Below are positions 32,717-41,033 of a stretch of 64,000 nucleotides of DNA, piece after piece (position 1 is the first letter of the stretch; every line of letters begins with the position of its first letter). The translations under genes and the position numbers were made by a program. The notes beneath the pieces are model-generated. The model was not told where the DNA came from, did not search any database, and was given only the letters and a program-made list of their open reading frames with translations. The stretch lies in the NCBI RefSeq assembly GCF_014874095.1, contig NZ_JADBEB010000001.1, positions 7,564,001 through 7,628,000 of the forward strand. Direction: 5' to 3'. This DNA is from Plantactinospora soyae. GTDB lineage: Bacteria; Actinomycetota; Actinomycetes; Mycobacteriales; Micromonosporaceae.

Positions 32717-34165
32717 TCACGGCTGGAACGCCATCCACTCGAGGACACCGGTCGAGAAGCCGGAGCGGGCGGTGATGGACAGCCGCAGTCGGGTCGTACT
32801 GACCGTGTTGAACGTCGTCACGTTGTAGGTGTTCGCCGCCACGCCGCACGTCGACTGGCCGGGCACGTTCACGTACGCCGTGCCGTTCCAGTACTGGACA
32901 TGACAGGAGGCGGGTACGTCGATGCCCTGGTCGTCGTCGAACCAGTACGCCGCCGTCCGGTTGACGCTCCGGGCCGAGGGCCAGGTGTACTCGATCCACT
33001 GGGTGCCCTGCTCGGGCCAGTTGCCGTACGCCTGGTTGCTCCGGTCCGCCGAACTGGTCGGCACCCCGCCGTTGTTGATCGCGGCGAGCGTCTCCCACGA
33101 GGAGACGTACGACGTCGAGCCGGTGGCGGCGGGCGCGAGGTTCGTACCGGCCGGGGGCTGGACCCCACCACCGCCGCCACCGGGGTTGGCCGGCGGTCCG
33201 GTGGTCGTCTGCACCACCGGCTGGATCGTGCCGTCGGCGTTGAAGTACATCCGGTCCACGGCCACCGAGCGGCGGAAGTTGCCGCCGCCCGGCGCGTTGG
33301 CGTTGTGGTAGACCATGTACCACTGGCCGTTGAACTCCACCGCCCCGGCGTGGTTGGTCGTGGAGGAGACCTGGCCGAGCACGACACCGCGGTGGGTCCA
33401 CGGGCCCATCGGGTTGGTCGCGGTGGCGTACCGCTGGCAGGCGTAGCTGGACGAGGTGACGCAGCCCTGGGTGTCGTTCGCCGCGTAGAGCATGTAGTAG
33501 AGGCCGTTGCGCTTGAACATGAACGGCGCCTCCCAGTAGTTGGTCAACCCCTGCGGGGTCACCACCGAGCCGACGGTGTCGATCATGTTGCTGGCCAGCC
33601 GGACCGCGCGCACTCCCCAGTACCCGCCCCAGTACATGTACGTCTGACCGTCGTCGTCGACGAAGACCGTGGGGTCGATGTTGAGGCCGGACGAGTTGGC
33701 GGTGCTGTCGCTGATCAGCGGGCCGCCCTTGGCGTCGGTGAAGGGGCCGAGCGGGCTGTCGCCGACGGCGACGCCGATGTTCATCCAGCCGGCGCCGTTG
33801 CCGTTGACGGAGGTGTACCAGTAGTACCGGCCGTTGCGGGGTTCGACCTCGCTGGCCCAGGCGTCGGCGCCGGCCCAGGGGAAGGTCGCGATGTTGGCTC
33901 TGGCGCCCTGATCGGTCCAGGTGGCGGCGTTCGTGGACGACAACACCCGCCACTCCCGCATGACGAAGTTGTTGTTCCCGGCCGCCGCCTCGTCACGGCC
34001 CGCGTAGATGTACATCGTGTTGCCGACGACCAGCGGCGCGGGGTCGGCGGTGTAGACGCTGGTGATGATCGGGTTCGCGGCCGAAGCCGGACCGGTCGCC
34101 ACCACCAGGGCTGACGCCACCCCGACGACGGCGACAACGGCCGCGCCGAGCAATCGTCCTCGCAT
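32717..34165 (-). CDS. Secreted GH43 glycosidase with C-terminal carbohydrate-binding domain
   Basis: A 482-residue secreted enzyme; the signal peptide (1-30) ends GPASAA. The GH43 five-blade domain starts NPIITSVYTADPAPLVVGN with catalytic-base candidate Asp41. The pKa-modulating Asp fits NIDPTVFVDDDG, and the proton donor Glu fits LTNYWEAPFMFK. After a Gly-rich linker (about 325-335) comes a discoidin-like sugar-binding domain (NLAPAATGSTSYVSSWETL, then QWIEYTWPSARSVNRT). The family cleaves arabinan or xylan side chains. The ATG at 34165 follows GAGAGGAG. Two LacI-type palindromes lie upstream at 34394 and 34480. Confidence 0.92.
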   Translation of the reverse strand: MRGRLLGAAVVAVVGVASALVVATGPASAANPIITSVYTADPAPLVVGNTMYIYAGRDEAAAGNNNFVMREWRVLSSTNAATWTDQGARANIATFPWAGADAWASEVEPRNGRYYWYTSVNGNGAGWMNIGVAVGDSPLGPFTDAKGGPLISDSTANSSGLNIDPTVFVDDDGQTYMYWGGYWGVRAVRLASNMIDTVGSVVTPQGLTNYWEAPFMFKRNGLYYMLYAANDTQGCVTSSSYACQRYATATNPMGPWTHRGVVLGQVSSTTNHAGAVEFNGQWYMVYHNANAPGGGNFRRSVAVDRMYFNADGTIQPVVQTTTGPPANPGGGGGGVQPPAGTNLAPAATGSTSYVSSWETLAAINNGGVPTSSADRSNQAYGNWPEQGTQWIEYTWPSARSVNRTAAYWFDDDQGIDVPASCHVQYWNGTAYVNVPGQSTCGVAANTYNVTTFNTVSTTRLRLSITARSGFSTGVLEWMAFQP

Positions 34166-34393
34166 AACCGCTCCTCTCAGGTTGGGAACTGACATCGCGG
34201 ACGGGAATGCTGGCGACCCCTCGGATCATTGATCGACTAAGATCTATATATCCGCCCGCAGAACGGCCCACAGAGCAGCTGACGAGCAGGGTCGCGCAGC
34301 CTGTCCCCGGCGGCGCTCCCGTCTCGGCGAGGACCGCCCCGACTCGAAGCGATCGATCGCGCTCGACGTCCGCCTCCACGTCACGATGACTTA

Positions 34394-34407
34394 CGAAAAC
34401 CTTTTCG
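34394..34407. promoter_or_regulatory. LacI-type operator palindrome upstream of GH43 (site A)
   Basis: CGAAAACCTTTTCG (CGAAAA-CC-TTTTCG) is identical in all 14 bases to the site at 39825 in front of the LacI gene. It lies 229 bp upstream of the GH43 start in a 384-bp gap with no gene. An A/T-rich stretch nearer the gene (about 34230-34257, with AAGATCTATATAT) is a candidate core promoter. Confidence 0.65.
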
Positions 34408-34479
34408 GCAAGGTTTCCGGGATGTCACCAACCCAGGTGATTCCGCAACGCTGACTACAGCCATCTTTCCCAGGGCGTT

Positions 34480-34494
34480 CCGAAACGTTTTCGG
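34480..34494. promoter_or_regulatory. Second LacI-type palindrome upstream of GH43 (site B)
   Basis: CCGAAACGTTTTCGG has the same CGAAA/TTTCG arms around a CG centre, with AAACGTTT as a perfect inner palindrome. It lies 86 bp from site A, close to a multiple of the helical repeat, so looping between the two sites is possible. Confidence 0.55.
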
Positions 34495-34549
34495 CGGGCT
34501 CCTCGGCCAGGAGTGCCGGCGACGTACCCGGTCGAGCAGGCCCACCCGG

Positions 34550-35698
34550 TCAGCGGAGGCTGGCGAAGAACCTCCGCATGTCGCCGACGAGCAGCTCCGG
34601 TGCCTCGTGCGCGGCGTAGTGACCGCCCGCGTCACGCGACCCGCCCGGCCGGCGCGGCGGGTCGTAGGCATTCCAACTCACGATGTTGGCGTGGTCCCGC
34701 TCGGCGAGTGGCCGGATCGACTGGAAGTCGCCAGCGAACATGGCCAGGGCGGTCGGCGCGGTCGTGGGCCCCGGTGGGGTTGCCGGCGGCGCCACGTGCG
34801 CGTCCTCGTAGTAGAGCCGGATCGCCGAGCCGGCCGTACGGGTCAGCCAGTAGATGGCCACGTTCGCGATGACGAACTCCGGATCGAGGCTCTCCCCCAT
34901 CAACTGGGCGTTCCACGCCAGCAGCCCGACCGGGGAGTCCGCCAGCGCGAAGGCCAGTGTCTGCGGTTGCTGGCTGTGCAGGGTGTTGAAGGAGAACATG
35001 TTCTCGTAGAACCACTGCAGGTGCGCCAGCGCGGCGTGGTCGGTCGGGGTGAACCGCTCGAACTCGGCCGGATCGCCGGACGGGAACGAGAAGAGTTGCG
35101 TGACGTGCACCCCGATCACGCCCTCGGGGTCGAGCCGGCCCATCTCGGGCGCGATCATCGAACCCGCGTCGTTGCCGGCCGTGCCGTACCGCCGGTAGCC
35201 GAGTCGGCGCATCAGTTCCACCCAGGCGTGGACGATGCGGTCCCGGTGCCAACCCGCGCTCCGGGTCGGCCCCGAGAAGCCGTACCCGGGAAGCGACGGA
35301 ATCACCAGGTGGAAGGCGGGAGCGTCGGCGTCCCCGGGGTTGGTGAGCGGCTCGATCAGGTCGAGGAACTCGACGACGGAGCCGGGCCAGCCGTGGGTGA
35401 GCAGCAGCGGGACCGCGTCCTCGCGCGCCGACCGGACGTGCAGGAAGTGGATCGTCTCGCCGTCGATCTCGGTGACGAACTGCGGATATCCGTTGAGCCG
35501 GGCTTCGAGTGCCCGCCAGTCGAACTCCTCCAGCCAATAGCCGGCGAGCGCGCGGACCCGGGCGTTCGTCATCCCGTACGCACCGTCGGTGTCCGGCAGC
35601 TCGTCGGGCCAGCGGGTCCGACCGAGCCGGGCGGCCAGGTCGTCCAGCTCGGCCTGCGGGACGTCGATCCGGTACGGGCGGATCTCGGTGTTCGACAT
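34550..35698 (-). CDS. Epoxide hydrolase (alpha/beta-hydrolase with EHN domain)
   Basis: A 382-residue enzyme opening epoxides to diols. The N-terminal EHN cap region (1-95: IRPYRIDVPQAELDDLAARL, then WPDELP) is followed by LLTHGWPGSVVEFLDLIEPL with the oxyanion motif HGWPG. The nucleophile is Asp177 in GTAGNDAGSMIA. The late His is probably the one in GGHYAAHEAPE. Cap-domain tyrosines are present (WFYENMFSF). No signal peptide. It is divergent from a TetR gene across two GGAAC palindromes, the usual local repressor arrangement. Confidence 0.9.
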   Translation of the reverse strand: MSNTEIRPYRIDVPQAELDDLAARLGRTRWPDELPDTDGAYGMTNARVRALAGYWLEEFDWRALEARLNGYPQFVTEIDGETIHFLHVRSAREDAVPLLLTHGWPGSVVEFLDLIEPLTNPGDADAPAFHLVIPSLPGYGFSGPTRSAGWHRDRIVHAWVELMRRLGYRRYGTAGNDAGSMIAPEMGRLDPEGVIGVHVTQLFSFPSGDPAEFERFTPTDHAALAHLQWFYENMFSFNTLHSQQPQTLAFALADSPVGLLAWNAQLMGESLDPEFVIANVAIYWLTRTAGSAIRLYYEDAHVAPPATPPGPTTAPTALAMFAGDFQSIRPLAERDHANIVSWNAYDPPRRPGGSRDAGGHYAAHEAPELLVGDMRRFFASLR

Positions 35699-35715
35699 GA
35701 CAGCTCCTTCGGATC

Positions 35716-35763
35716 GGAACGCTTCGTTCCGGTTCAGCATAGCAGAGCGGAACGATCTGTTCC
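35716..35763. promoter_or_regulatory. Paired GGAAC/GTTCC operators between epoxide hydrolase and TetR genes
   Basis: Two palindromes lie in the 82-bp divergent gap: GGAACG-CTT-CGTTCC (35716-35730) and GGAAC-GATCT-GTTCC (35749-35763). Their centres are 33 bp apart, about three helical turns. They are the expected binding sites of the adjacent TetR protein on both promoters. Confidence 0.8.
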
Positions 35764-35780
35764 GGTGATACTCTCGTCAC

Positions 35781-36497
35781 ATGTCCACTGGAAGCGGAAC
35801 TCCCGCCGCCGGAAGCCGAAATCCCGCCGCCGAACCGGCCGGCCCCGCCCTCTCCGGCCGCCGGGCCCAGGCCGCCCGCAACGACCAGGTCATCCTGGCG
35901 GCCGCCCGCGAGGTCTTCCTCGCCGATCCGAAGGCCCCGATCGGCGCCGTCGCGGAACGGGCCGGAGTCGGCATCAGCGCCCTCTACCGCCGCTACCCCG
36001 GCAAGGAGGACCTGCTTCGCCAGCTCTGCCACGACGGGCTGCGCCACTACGTCGCGACGGCCCGGCAGGCGGCCGAGAAGCCCGACGGGTGGCAGGCACT
36101 GGTCACCTTCCTCGACGAGCTCGTCGCGGCGGACGTCCACTCCCTGACCGTCCGGCTCGCCGGTACGTTCACGCCGACGGCGGAGATGGGCGCCGACGCC
36201 GTGCTGGCCAACGAACTCGCCGCCGCGCTGGTGGACCGGGCCCACGCGAGCGGGCGACTGCGCCCCGACGTCGTCGTCGCCGACGTCGCCTTCATCCTGG
36301 AGGCGTGCGCGGCCATCCGGCTGCCGGATCCGATCCGCACCGACGAACTGCGCCGCCGCTACCTGGCGCTGCTGGTGGACGGAATGCGCGACGGCGACGG
36401 CCCGACACTGCCCGGACCGGCGCCGGCCGGCGACGAGATGACGTGGCGGTGGCGGCGAACCGGGTCGGGGGCCGACACCCCGCCGCCCGGCAACTGA
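35781..36497 (+). CDS. TetR-family repressor, probably of the epoxide hydrolase gene
   Basis: A 238-residue regulator. A disordered Ala/Pro/Gly-rich tail (1-28) precedes the helix-turn-helix (about 33-78: NDQVILAAAREVFLADPKAP with GVGISALYRRYPGKEDLL). The C-terminal half is a helical ligand/dimer domain (SLTVRLAGTFTPTAEMGADA). It faces the epoxide hydrolase gene over two GGAAC palindromes, so autoregulation and repression of the enzyme are inferred. The ligand is unknown but may be an epoxide or another hydrophobic compound. Confidence 0.9.
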   Translation: MSTGSGTPAAGSRNPAAEPAGPALSGRRAQAARNDQVILAAAREVFLADPKAPIGAVAERAGVGISALYRRYPGKEDLLRQLCHDGLRHYVATARQAAEKPDGWQALVTFLDELVAADVHSLTVRLAGTFTPTAEMGADAVLANELAAALVDRAHASGRLRPDVVVADVAFILEACAAIRLPDPIRTDELRRRYLALLVDGMRDGDGPTLPGPAPAGDEMTWRWRRTGSGADTPPPGN

Positions 36498-36552
36498 TCG
36501 ATCCCGGTAGCACGCCGCGGGCAAACCCGCAGCGTACCGATGATGGTGGGTG

Positions 36553-37362
36553 ATGGCGCACCTGACGCAGATCCACTCGGTGCCGACCCGGTCGCAGCCC
36601 GGGGCCTGCGAAACGGTCACCGCGCTGCCACCGCCACGACTGCGGCCCTACGTGCTGGGGTACTCCGGATTCCGTTCGGCCACGGGGGCGCAGGTCCGGC
36701 ACCGGATCCTGCCGTTGAACGTCACCACCCTGATCGTCGACTTCAGCGCTCCGGGTGGGCTGGTCACCGGGCCCCGCAGCACCTCGACGGTGTCCGGGCG
36801 CACCTGCTGGGGACACGGCGTCGCCGTCGGTCTCACCCCCGCCGGAGTCTCCGCGCTACTGGGCGTACCGATGCCGGCGCTGACCGAGGGAACCGTTCCG
36901 TTGGCGGAGTTTCTCGGCCAGCACGACGCCGAACTGACCGAGCGGCTCGGCGACGCGCCGGACTGGTCGAGCCGGTTCGCGGTGCTGGACGACCGACTGG
37001 CGGCCTGGTCCGCCACGGAGCGACAGCCGGACGGACCGGTCCTCGAAGCCTGGTGGCGACTCCAGCGGCCCGGGGGTCGGCTCCGGATCGGCACCCTCGC
37101 CAAGGAACTCGGCGTCAGCCGCCGCTACCTCGAACTCGGATTCCGGCGCCAGATCGGGCTGTCACCGGGAACCGTCGCCCGCATCGCCCGCTTCCAGCAC
37201 GCCGTGTACCTACTCGGCCGGGGCGCGGGCCTGCCGCGGACGGCGGTCGACAGCGGGTACGCCGACCAGCCGCATCTCAACCGCCAGATGCGGGCGATGG
37301 CCGGGGTCACGCCGGCCGAACTGTGCGCGATTCTTCAATACCTCCGGCCCGTACCCGGATAG
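36553..37362 (+). CDS. AraC-family transcriptional regulator
   Basis: A 269-residue regulator with an N-terminal sensing domain (about 20-150) and a C-terminal double helix-turn-helix: LRIGTLAKELGVSRRYLELG with FRRQIGLSPGTVARIARFQ, then TAVDSGYADQPHLNRQMRAM. The conserved PxxxxRIxRFQ linker is present. A GTG at 36550 directly precedes the ATG at 36553; either could be used. The SDR gene follows after 11 bp in the same direction and is its likely target or operon partner. Confidence 0.9.
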   Translation: MAHLTQIHSVPTRSQPGACETVTALPPPRLRPYVLGYSGFRSATGAQVRHRILPLNVTTLIVDFSAPGGLVTGPRSTSTVSGRTCWGHGVAVGLTPAGVSALLGVPMPALTEGTVPLAEFLGQHDAELTERLGDAPDWSSRFAVLDDRLAAWSATERQPDGPVLEAWWRLQRPGGRLRIGTLAKELGVSRRYLELGFRRQIGLSPGTVARIARFQHAVYLLGRGAGLPRTAVDSGYADQPHLNRQMRAMAGVTPAELCAILQYLRPVPG

Positions 37363-37373
37363 CGTCCCGACGC

Positions 37374-38096
37374 ATGGCATCGCTCACCGGCAGGACGGCA
37401 CTCGTGACAGGCGGTTCCCGGGGAATCGGCCGGGCCATCGTGCGGCGGTTCGCCGAGTCCGGTGCCCGGGTCGTGTTCACGTACCGGAGCAACCGGGCGG
37501 CGGCCGACGAACTCGTCGACCAGTTCGACGGCACCATCGCCGTCCGCGCCGACCAGGCGGACCTCACCAGTCTCGCGGCGATGTTCTCGCCGGTACGCGG
37601 CGGACTCGACATCCTCGTCAACAACGCCGCCATCAACCCGCGTACGTCGATCGCCGACATCACCGCGGCGGAGTTCGACCGGGTGATGACCGTCAACACG
37701 AAGTTTCCCCTGTTGGCGATGCGCGAGGCGGCGACACTACTGCGCGACGGTGGTCGGATCGTCAATCTCTCCACCCTCAGCACCGTGCTGCCGGCGGCCG
37801 GGCACGCGCTCTACGGCGCCAGCAAGGCCGCGCTGGAACAGTTCACCGCGGTGGCCGCCCGAGAACTCGGCAGCCGGGGCATCACCGTCAACACGGTCTC
37901 GCCCGGTGCCACCGACACCGACCTGCTACGGGCGGTGAACCCGGCCGAGGCCCTGGCCCAGACCGCCGCCCTCACCGCCCTGCGCCGGCTCGGCCAGCCG
38001 GAGGACATCGCCGCCGTCGTCGCCTTCCTGGCCGGACCGGACGCAGGGTGGATCACGGGCCAGAACATCCGCGCGACGGGCGGCCTGCTCGTCTGA
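37374..38096 (+). CDS. Short-chain dehydrogenase/reductase (SDR)
   Basis: A 240-residue classical SDR. The cofactor motif is ALVTGGSRGIGRAIV (TGxxxGxG), followed by VVFTYRSN, which suggests NADP preference. NNAAINP is the NNAG-like strand, Ser lies in LSTLSTVLP, and the catalytic Tyr-Lys pair is in ALYGASKAAL. The C-terminal GPDAGWITGQNIRATGGLL is typical of FabG-like members. It starts 11 bp after the AraC stop, so the two form an operon. The substrate is not indicated. Confidence 0.92.
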   Translation: MASLTGRTALVTGGSRGIGRAIVRRFAESGARVVFTYRSNRAAADELVDQFDGTIAVRADQADLTSLAAMFSPVRGGLDILVNNAAINPRTSIADITAAEFDRVMTVNTKFPLLAMREAATLLRDGGRIVNLSTLSTVLPAAGHALYGASKAALEQFTAVAARELGSRGITVNTVSPGATDTDLLRAVNPAEALAQTAALTALRRLGQPEDIAAVVAFLAGPDAGWITGQNIRATGGLLV

Positions 38097-38153
38097 CTGT
38101 GCCGATGGCGGGGCCCAGCCAGGAGTTTCTGTCGCGGCGGCGCCTGGGCCGGG

Positions 38154-38663
38154 CTAACCGACCGGGCCCGCGTACTGGTCCGCGAGGTAGGCCTGGCGGG
38201 CGGCATCGTCCCGGGTGGAGCGCAGGTAGCGGATCCAGGCCTGCTGCTCGTGCAGCACCGCGGCCAACTCCCAGACGCAGAACGTGCCCCGGTGCGTCCC
38301 CGGCTGCGGGAACGGCTGGAACGGGCCGCCGTCCCGGGCGTAGACCGTCTCCCACAGCTCGTTGTTGCCACGCCAGGTGGAGACGAGCAGGAAGTGGAAC
38401 GACTCGCCACACCGGTGCAGGATCACGAATCCGAGCTCGTTCCGCAGGTCGAGTCCGGTCCCCTCGGCCTCGGCCCGGAGGAAGTCCCGAGCCTCGGCGC
38501 GTACCCCGTCGGCGATCGTCTGGTCGGTCCCGTGGATGTCGTACCACTTCAGCGCGGCACCGGGCAGGCTCAGGCCGGCGGCCGGCGCGACCACCTTGGT
38601 CTGCTGCCGGTAGCTCGCGGAGACGCTGCCCGCGTCGGGCAGTGCGACGGTCGACTCGGTCAT
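38154..38663 (-). CDS. Conserved hypothetical protein, 169 residues
   Basis: A soluble alpha/beta protein with no signal or membrane segment. Visible blocks are LKWYDIHGTDQTIADGVRAE, LGFVILHRCGESFHFLLVST with WRGNNELWETVYARD, and TFCVWELAAVLHEQQAWIRY near the end. I do not recognise the family beyond a resemblance to uncharacterised actinomycete proteins of this length. The ATG at 38663 is preferred to a longer start. It converges with the SDR gene and is divergent from the SRPBCC/ArsR operon. Confidence 0.7.
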   Translation of the reverse strand: MTESTVALPDAGSVSASYRQQTKVVAPAAGLSLPGAALKWYDIHGTDQTIADGVRAEARDFLRAEAEGTGLDLRNELGFVILHRCGESFHFLLVSTWRGNNELWETVYARDGGPFQPFPQPGTHRGTFCVWELAAVLHEQQAWIRYLRSTRDDAARQAYLADQYAGPVG

Positions 38664-38785
38664 GCGGCGCAGCATACGGACGGCGTCCGACAACCTCATC
38701 CGGAACCTGCAACCTAGGGGTTGCAGGTTGCTTCTCCACCTGCAACCATACGGTGACAGTAGACGCGACCTCTCCGGGAGCCGAA

Positions 38786-39259
38786 ATGCCTGACGACCAG
38801 GACGACCAGGACGACCAGGACAGTGTGACGCGGGAGATCGTCATCGCCGCGCCCATCGCGCGGGTCTGGGAACTGCTGACCCGACCCGAGCACCTCAAGG
38901 TCTGGTACGCCTTCGACGGAGCCGTGCTGGATCTGCGTCCCGGTGGAGTGCTCGAGCACCACTGGAAGGAGCACGGGCGGTACCGGGGCGTACTCGACGA
39001 GGTGTCCCCGCCGACCCTGCTGTCGTACCGCTACGCAAGCCTGCCCGACGCCGATCCGGAGCCGGGCCGGCAGACCCGGGTGGTGTTCCGGCTGGAGCCG
39101 ACGCCGACCAACGGAACGCGGGTACAGGTCACCGAGAGCGGATTCGCGGAGCTCACCCTTTCGGCCGAGGAACGACGAGCGCACCGGGACGCGACCATCC
39201 AGGGCTGGTCGGGCGGGCTGGCGGGGCTCTCCGCCCACGCCGGTGACCCGGTCGGCTGA
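38786..39259 (+). CDS. AHSA1/SRPBCC-domain protein with acidic DDQ-repeat N-terminus
   Basis: A 157-residue protein. An unusual start of three DDQ repeats (encoded by tandem GACGACCAG copies) is followed by the AHSA1 domain: REIVIAAPIARVWELLTRPE, HLKVWYAF, then GVLEHHWKEHGRYRGVLDEV. The end HRDATIQGWSGGLAGLSAHA is the long final helix. Such proteins are usually paired with an ArsR regulator, and here the ArsR gene follows, overlapping by 17 bp. The order is reversed from the common ArsR-first arrangement. Confidence 0.87.
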   Translation: MPDDQDDQDDQDSVTREIVIAAPIARVWELLTRPEHLKVWYAFDGAVLDLRPGGVLEHHWKEHGRYRGVLDEVSPPTLLSYRYASLPDADPEPGRQTRVVFRLEPTPTNGTRVQVTESGFAELTLSAEERRAHRDATIQGWSGGLAGLSAHAGDPVG

Positions 39260-39599
39260 CGCCGTGCCGTCCGCCGACCCGCCGACCGCCGTACTGGCCG
39301 CGTTGGCGGACCCGACGAGGTGGCAGATGCTCGCGCTGCTGGCCGACGAGGCGAGGAGCGCCTCGGCGCTGTCGAGGGCACTGCCGATCAGTCGGGCCGC
39401 CGTCCTCAAGCACCTCGGCGTGCTCGAACGGACCGACCTCGTCCGACGGAACCGGGTCGGCCGGGAGGTGCGGTTCTCGGTAGATCCGCAACGGCTGAGC
39501 ACGACCGCGCGCTGGCTGTCGGAAACGGCCCACGCCTGGGACGTCCGGCTCGCCGCCCTCCAGCGCCTGGCCGAGTTCCCGCCGTCCGTTGAGGAATAA
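39243..39599 (+). CDS. ArsR-family winged-helix regulator
   Basis: A 118-residue repressor. The winged helix covers most of the chain: TAVLAALADPTRWQMLALLA, then SASALSRALPISRAAVLKHL with GVLERTDLVRRNRVGREVRF. No Cys metal site is seen, so it is not a metal sensor of the ArsR/SmtB kind but belongs to the group paired with SRPBCC proteins. The GTG at 39243 overlaps the preceding gene by 17 bp; a later GTG is possible. It probably represses its own operon. Confidence 0.88.
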   Translation: MTRSADAVPSADPPTAVLAALADPTRWQMLALLADEARSASALSRALPISRAAVLKHLGVLERTDLVRRNRVGREVRFSVDPQRLSTTARWLSETAHAWDVRLAALQRLAEFPPSVEE

Positions 39600-39824
39600 C
39601 CCGACAGGACGAGGCTTTCCGTCGGGGACGACCCTGACTCGGCGGTGACACCTCCGGCCGACCGGGTACCACCGCCACCGGCGTCACCCGGTCGGCATCC
39701 AGACCCGCATCGTCGCCGGGCCACGGCTGGCCCGCAGGTGGTAGGCCACCAGCGCCAGGGGTCGCGCGGCCATCGACGAGAGGGCGAACGACCCGGGTGC
39801 CAGGCAGGCCCGGAGAACAGGTTT

Positions 39825-39838
39825 CGAAAACCTTTTCG
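39825..39838. promoter_or_regulatory. LacI-type operator in front of the LacI gene (site C)
   Basis: CGAAAACCTTTTCG is the same 14-mer as site A at 34394. Its right half (TTTTCG, 39833-39838) lies 17 bp before TATATC (39856-39861), so it may overlap the -35 region of the LacI promoter and permit autorepression. The surrounding 363-bp gap (39600-39962) contains no other gene. Confidence 0.65.
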
Positions 39839-39948
39839 GAAGATGGCGAGCGGGTTATATCGATGTCAACCCCGCACATGAGGGGGTAAGTTGCGGCACA
39901 CCCGCCTAGACTAGGATTCGCTTGGCTCGACCGTTTTCGAAAGACAGT

Positions 39949-39963
39949 CCGAAAGGATTTCGG
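39949..39963. promoter_or_regulatory. LacI-type palindrome at the LacI start codon (site D)
   Basis: CCGAAA-GGA-TTTCGG overlaps the first base of the GTG start. A further TTTCGAAA palindrome lies just upstream (39935-39942). The arms match sites A to C. A repressor bound here would block transcription or initiation of its own gene. Confidence 0.55.
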
Positions 39964-41033
39964 TGGTCAGACAACGATCTCAGTCAGTGACCCTGACCGA
40001 CGTGGCGCGGCGGGCCGGAGTCTCGGTGGCCACCGCGTCCAAGGCCCTCAACGCCCGCGACGAGGTCGCACCGGCCACCCGACGCCGGGTGCTGGAGGCG
40101 GCGGAGGAACTCGCCTTCCACCCCAACGCGCTGGCCAAGGGGCTGATCTCCGGGCGGACCCGGACGATCGGGCTGCTCACCGACGAGCTGGGAGAACGGT
40201 TCGCCTTCCCCGTACTGCTCGGAATCGAGAACGCACTCGGCAACGAGCAGATGTGTGTGTTGCTCTGCGACGCCCGGGGTGACGTCATCCGGCGCCGACA
40301 CTACATCCGGACGCTGCTGGCCCGTCAGGTGGACGGGTTCATCATCCTCGGCGACTCCAACGACATCCGCCCGTCGCTCACCCGGGACATCCCGGTCCCG
40401 GTCGTCTACGTGTACGGCGAGTCGGACGATCCCGCCGACCTCTCCGTACTCGCCGACGACACCGGCGGAGCGCGGCTTGCGGTGGAACACCTGGTCTCGC
40501 TCGGCCGGCGGCGGATCGGTCACATCACCGGCCCGGAGACCTACCGCGCCGCCCGGGACCGGGTGACCGGTCTGCACTCGGTACTGACCGAGGCCGGCCT
40601 GCCGCTGGCCGGGGGCGATCCGCTCTACGGCGAATGGTCCCAGCGCTGGGGTCGGCACGCCGGACGGATGCTGCTCACCGCCGACCCGGAGATCGATGCC
40701 GTGTTCTGCGGCAACGACCAGATCGCCACCGGCGTCGCCGAGACACTGCTCGACCTGGGTCGACGGATCCCGGACGACGTCGCGATCGTCGGGTACGACA
40801 ACTGGGAGGTCTTCGCCGCCGACTGCCGGCCGCCGCTGACCACGGTGGACCTGAACCTGCAACAACTGGGCGCGACCGCGGTGAAGCAGCTCTTCGCGGC
40901 CCTCGACGGCGAACGGACCTCCGGCGTGATCCGCCAGCCCTGTCGGCTCGTGGTCCGGGAGTCGACCGGCCCGGTCGCCTCGCTCGGCGGCGGCCGGACC
41001 GGCCCGGCGCTCACCCGGGCCGAGCGCGACTAG
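39963..41033 (+). CDS. LacI-family regulator, candidate local regulator of GH43
   Basis: A 356-residue repressor. The DNA-binding headpiece is VTLTDVARRAGVSVATASKA with LNARDEVAPATRRRVLEAAE and the hinge FHPNALAKGLISGRTRT. The periplasmic-binding-type core (about 65-335) includes IGLLTDELGERFAFPVLLGI, VDGFIILGDSND and VFCGNDQIATGVAETLLDLG, so a sugar ligand is likely. Sequences around its promoter match two palindromes upstream of the GH43 gene 5.5 kb away, which suggests a small regulon for plant polysaccharide use. Its stop shares CTAG with the convergent gene at 41030. Confidence 0.92.
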   Translation: MVRQRSQSVTLTDVARRAGVSVATASKALNARDEVAPATRRRVLEAAEELAFHPNALAKGLISGRTRTIGLLTDELGERFAFPVLLGIENALGNEQMCVLLCDARGDVIRRRHYIRTLLARQVDGFIILGDSNDIRPSLTRDIPVPVVYVYGESDDPADLSVLADDTGGARLAVEHLVSLGRRRIGHITGPETYRAARDRVTGLHSVLTEAGLPLAGGDPLYGEWSQRWGRHAGRMLLTADPEIDAVFCGNDQIATGVAETLLDLGRRIPDDVAIVGYDNWEVFAADCRPPLTTVDLNLQQLGATAVKQLFAALDGERTSGVIRQPCRLVVRESTGPVASLGGGRTGPALTRAERD

